Part shown: piece after piece, positions 5,581 to 6,314 of the stretch
Position numbering within the stretch: the first letter of the stretch is position 1
Layout: every line of letters begins with the position of its first letter
Source: Candidatus Woesearchaeota archaeon
GTDB lineage: Archaea; Nanobdellota; Nanobdellia; Woesearchaeales; 21-14-0-10-32-9
Reading direction: 5' to 3'
Assembly (NCBI GenBank): GCA_003562145.1
Contig: PWWA01000115.1
Span: forward strand, 1-6,314
DNA: 6,314 nucleotides
Translations under genes and position numbers: made by a program
The notes under the pieces: generated by a model
Database searches by the model: none
Told to the model about the DNA's origin: nothing
What the model saw: only the letters and a program-made list of their open reading frames with translations

Positions 5581-6061
5581 ATACACGGATGAGAAAAAAA
5601 AGGAGCTTCTCACAGAAGCCAAAGAAGAGCTAAAAAGAGTGGAGCACCTAATATACGTAAGCCTCAAATACACGAGGACCGTAGATGTCTTGCTTAACGC
5701 TATAAGCAGGATGATAGAAGCATATGACTTCACGTTCCAAGCAATACTGCAGCATGCATTAGAAGAAAAAAAAGTAGACGAAATCCCTGCTACGCCTATA
5801 GAAAAAGGAAACCTTGTAAAACAAGTATACCCTGATGATGAGCAAGTCTCGGACAACGTAGGATTGTTCTTCCTGCTGAGAAAGCTTCATAGGTCTCCAA
5901 GCCCGCAGAGGGAGCAAGAGTACAGGCGCCACGTCACCATGCGGACAATCGTTGACGGCAAAGAAGAAATAGTTAACATAGACATAATAACCCGGTACTA
6001 TTTGTTCCAGCTAGAATTCTATAGGAGGATAGAAGCAGAGCTCCATGGCAAGCAGGAATAA
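5561..6061 (+). CDS. Conserved helical protein of unknown function (second of an overlapping pair)
   Basis: The 166-residue protein is soluble and mostly helical. A charged N-terminus is followed by VEHLIYVSLKYTRTVDVLL at 27-45 and a long second helix to about 70. Further on are VKQVYPDDEQVSDNVGLFFL at 86-105 and a C-terminal block YRRHVTMRTIVDGKEEIVNI at 121-140. The last block looks like a conserved loop-strand element (HVTM...DG..E.V.ID) that I associate with an unnamed DPANN family. The start at 5561 lies inside the end of the upstream gene in another frame; no other in-frame ATG occurs before residue 51, and there is no clear Shine-Dalgarno sequence. Translation is probably coupled to the upstream gene. 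Residues 27-66 align without gaps to residues 18-57 of that neighbour, suggesting ancient duplication. Confidence 0.8.
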   Translation: MKESSDEYTDEKKKELLTEAKEELKRVEHLIYVSLKYTRTVDVLLNAISRMIEAYDFTFQAILQHALEEKKVDEIPATPIEKGNLVKQVYPDDEQVSDNVGLFFLLRKLHRSPSPQREQEYRRHVTMRTIVDGKEEIVNIDIITRYYLFQLEFYRRIEAELHGKQE

Positions 6062-6062
6062 C

Positions 6063-6070
6063 TTTAAATA
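6063..6070 (+). promoter_or_regulatory. TATA box of the ParA-like gene
   Basis: TTTAAATA lies two bases after the preceding stop codon. Centred about 40 bases before the ATG at 6107, it predicts a start near 6092 and a leader of about 15 bases. A weaker alternative, CAATAATA at 6081-6088, would give a leaderless message. Confidence 0.5.
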
Positions 6071-6106
6071 CATGGAACGCCAATAATACTTCCAGGGCCT
6101 AAAAAA

Positions 6107-6314
6107 ATGGCGAAATTCATAACTATTCTGAGCGGCAAAGGAGGAGTAGGGAAGACTACGTTGAGCGTGCACCTCAGTGAGGGTCTGGCTGAAAAGGGCT
6201 TGAAGACCCTCCTTTTGGACGTAGATCCCCAGGAATCTGCGAGCTGGTGGAGCGAACAAGAACCCGAACACAAAGTTCTCCTGAGTGACACCCTGCAGCT
6301 TACGGATCCCCGAG
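6107..6314 (+). CDS. ParA/MinD-family ATPase (5' part; runs off the right edge)
   Basis: Only the first 69 residues are in the window. They carry the deviant Walker A motif KGGVGKTT at 11-18, with the signature Lys11 and the phosphate-binding Lys16. The Walker A' strand [14 protein letters not shown] follows at 35-48. DPQ followed by SASxW is typical of ParA/Soj-type partition ATPases more than of MinD. Proteins of this group bind ATP as dimers on DNA or membranes and position plasmids, chromosomes or large complexes. Whether this one segregates DNA or does another positioning task depends on the missing part and on whether a ParB-like partner follows. The start is preceded by seven A (6101-6107, the last being the A of the ATG) and no Shine-Dalgarno sequence. 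Confidence 0.93.
   Translation, partial: MAKFITILSGKGGVGKTTLSVHLSEGLAEKGLKTLLLDVDPQESASWWSEQEPEHKVLLSDTLQLTDPR

Noticed and set aside
5909..5932. A possible HEPN nuclease motif (Arg, six residues, His) in the second helical protein
   Set aside because: The residue after the arginine is Glu rather than the usual polar Asn, Asp or His, the first helical protein has no such motif, and the segment is not clearly in the expected helix.

Overview
This window looks like chromosomal DNA from an archaeon, most likely a DPANN lineage of the Woesearchaeota/Pacearchaeota (Nanoarchaeota-related) kind. The archaeal assignment rests on the sequence. There is a Sec61-beta-type translocon subunit, an archaeal NAC protein with a UBA tail, an archaeal-looking RNase P RNA, and TATA boxes of the TTTAWATA/TTTATAWA kind centred about 25-28 bases before the start codons or RNA start. 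Most transcripts therefore look leaderless. The narrower lineage is inferred from the helical hypothetical pair, the permease tail domain and the YVCxDG-type cysteine motif, which resemble families I know from DPANN genomes. No search was run.

Positions 1-3469 (minus strand) hold a three-gene operon. It reads from a membrane-tethered winged-helix regulator, through an ABC ATPase, to an ABC-2 permease that runs off the left edge. The ATPase and permease overlap by the four bases ATGA. The permease has a very large coiled-coil loop outside the membrane and a cytoplasmic tail domain. The regulator has two membrane spans around a methionine- and alanine-rich loop. Together they suggest a sense-at-the-membrane exporter or envelope-remodelling module. 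The substrate is unknown.

Positions 3470-3609 form a divergent control region with a perfect 12-bp inverted repeat between two opposing promoters. Positions 3610-3946 are the RNase P RNA gene on the plus strand, closed by a 16-bp P1 helix and followed by a hairpin.

Positions 4066-5054 carry a small lipoprotein gene, then a Sec61-beta/NAC pair. Both products of that pair act where new proteins leave the ribosome. NAC is the only gene here with a clear Shine-Dalgarno sequence.

Positions 5064-6061 carry two overlapping genes for helical proteins of unknown function. Their N-terminal halves appear distantly related to each other. From 6107 to the right edge is the start of a ParA/MinD-type ATPase.

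No tRNA, CRISPR array, insertion sequence or pseudogene was seen.
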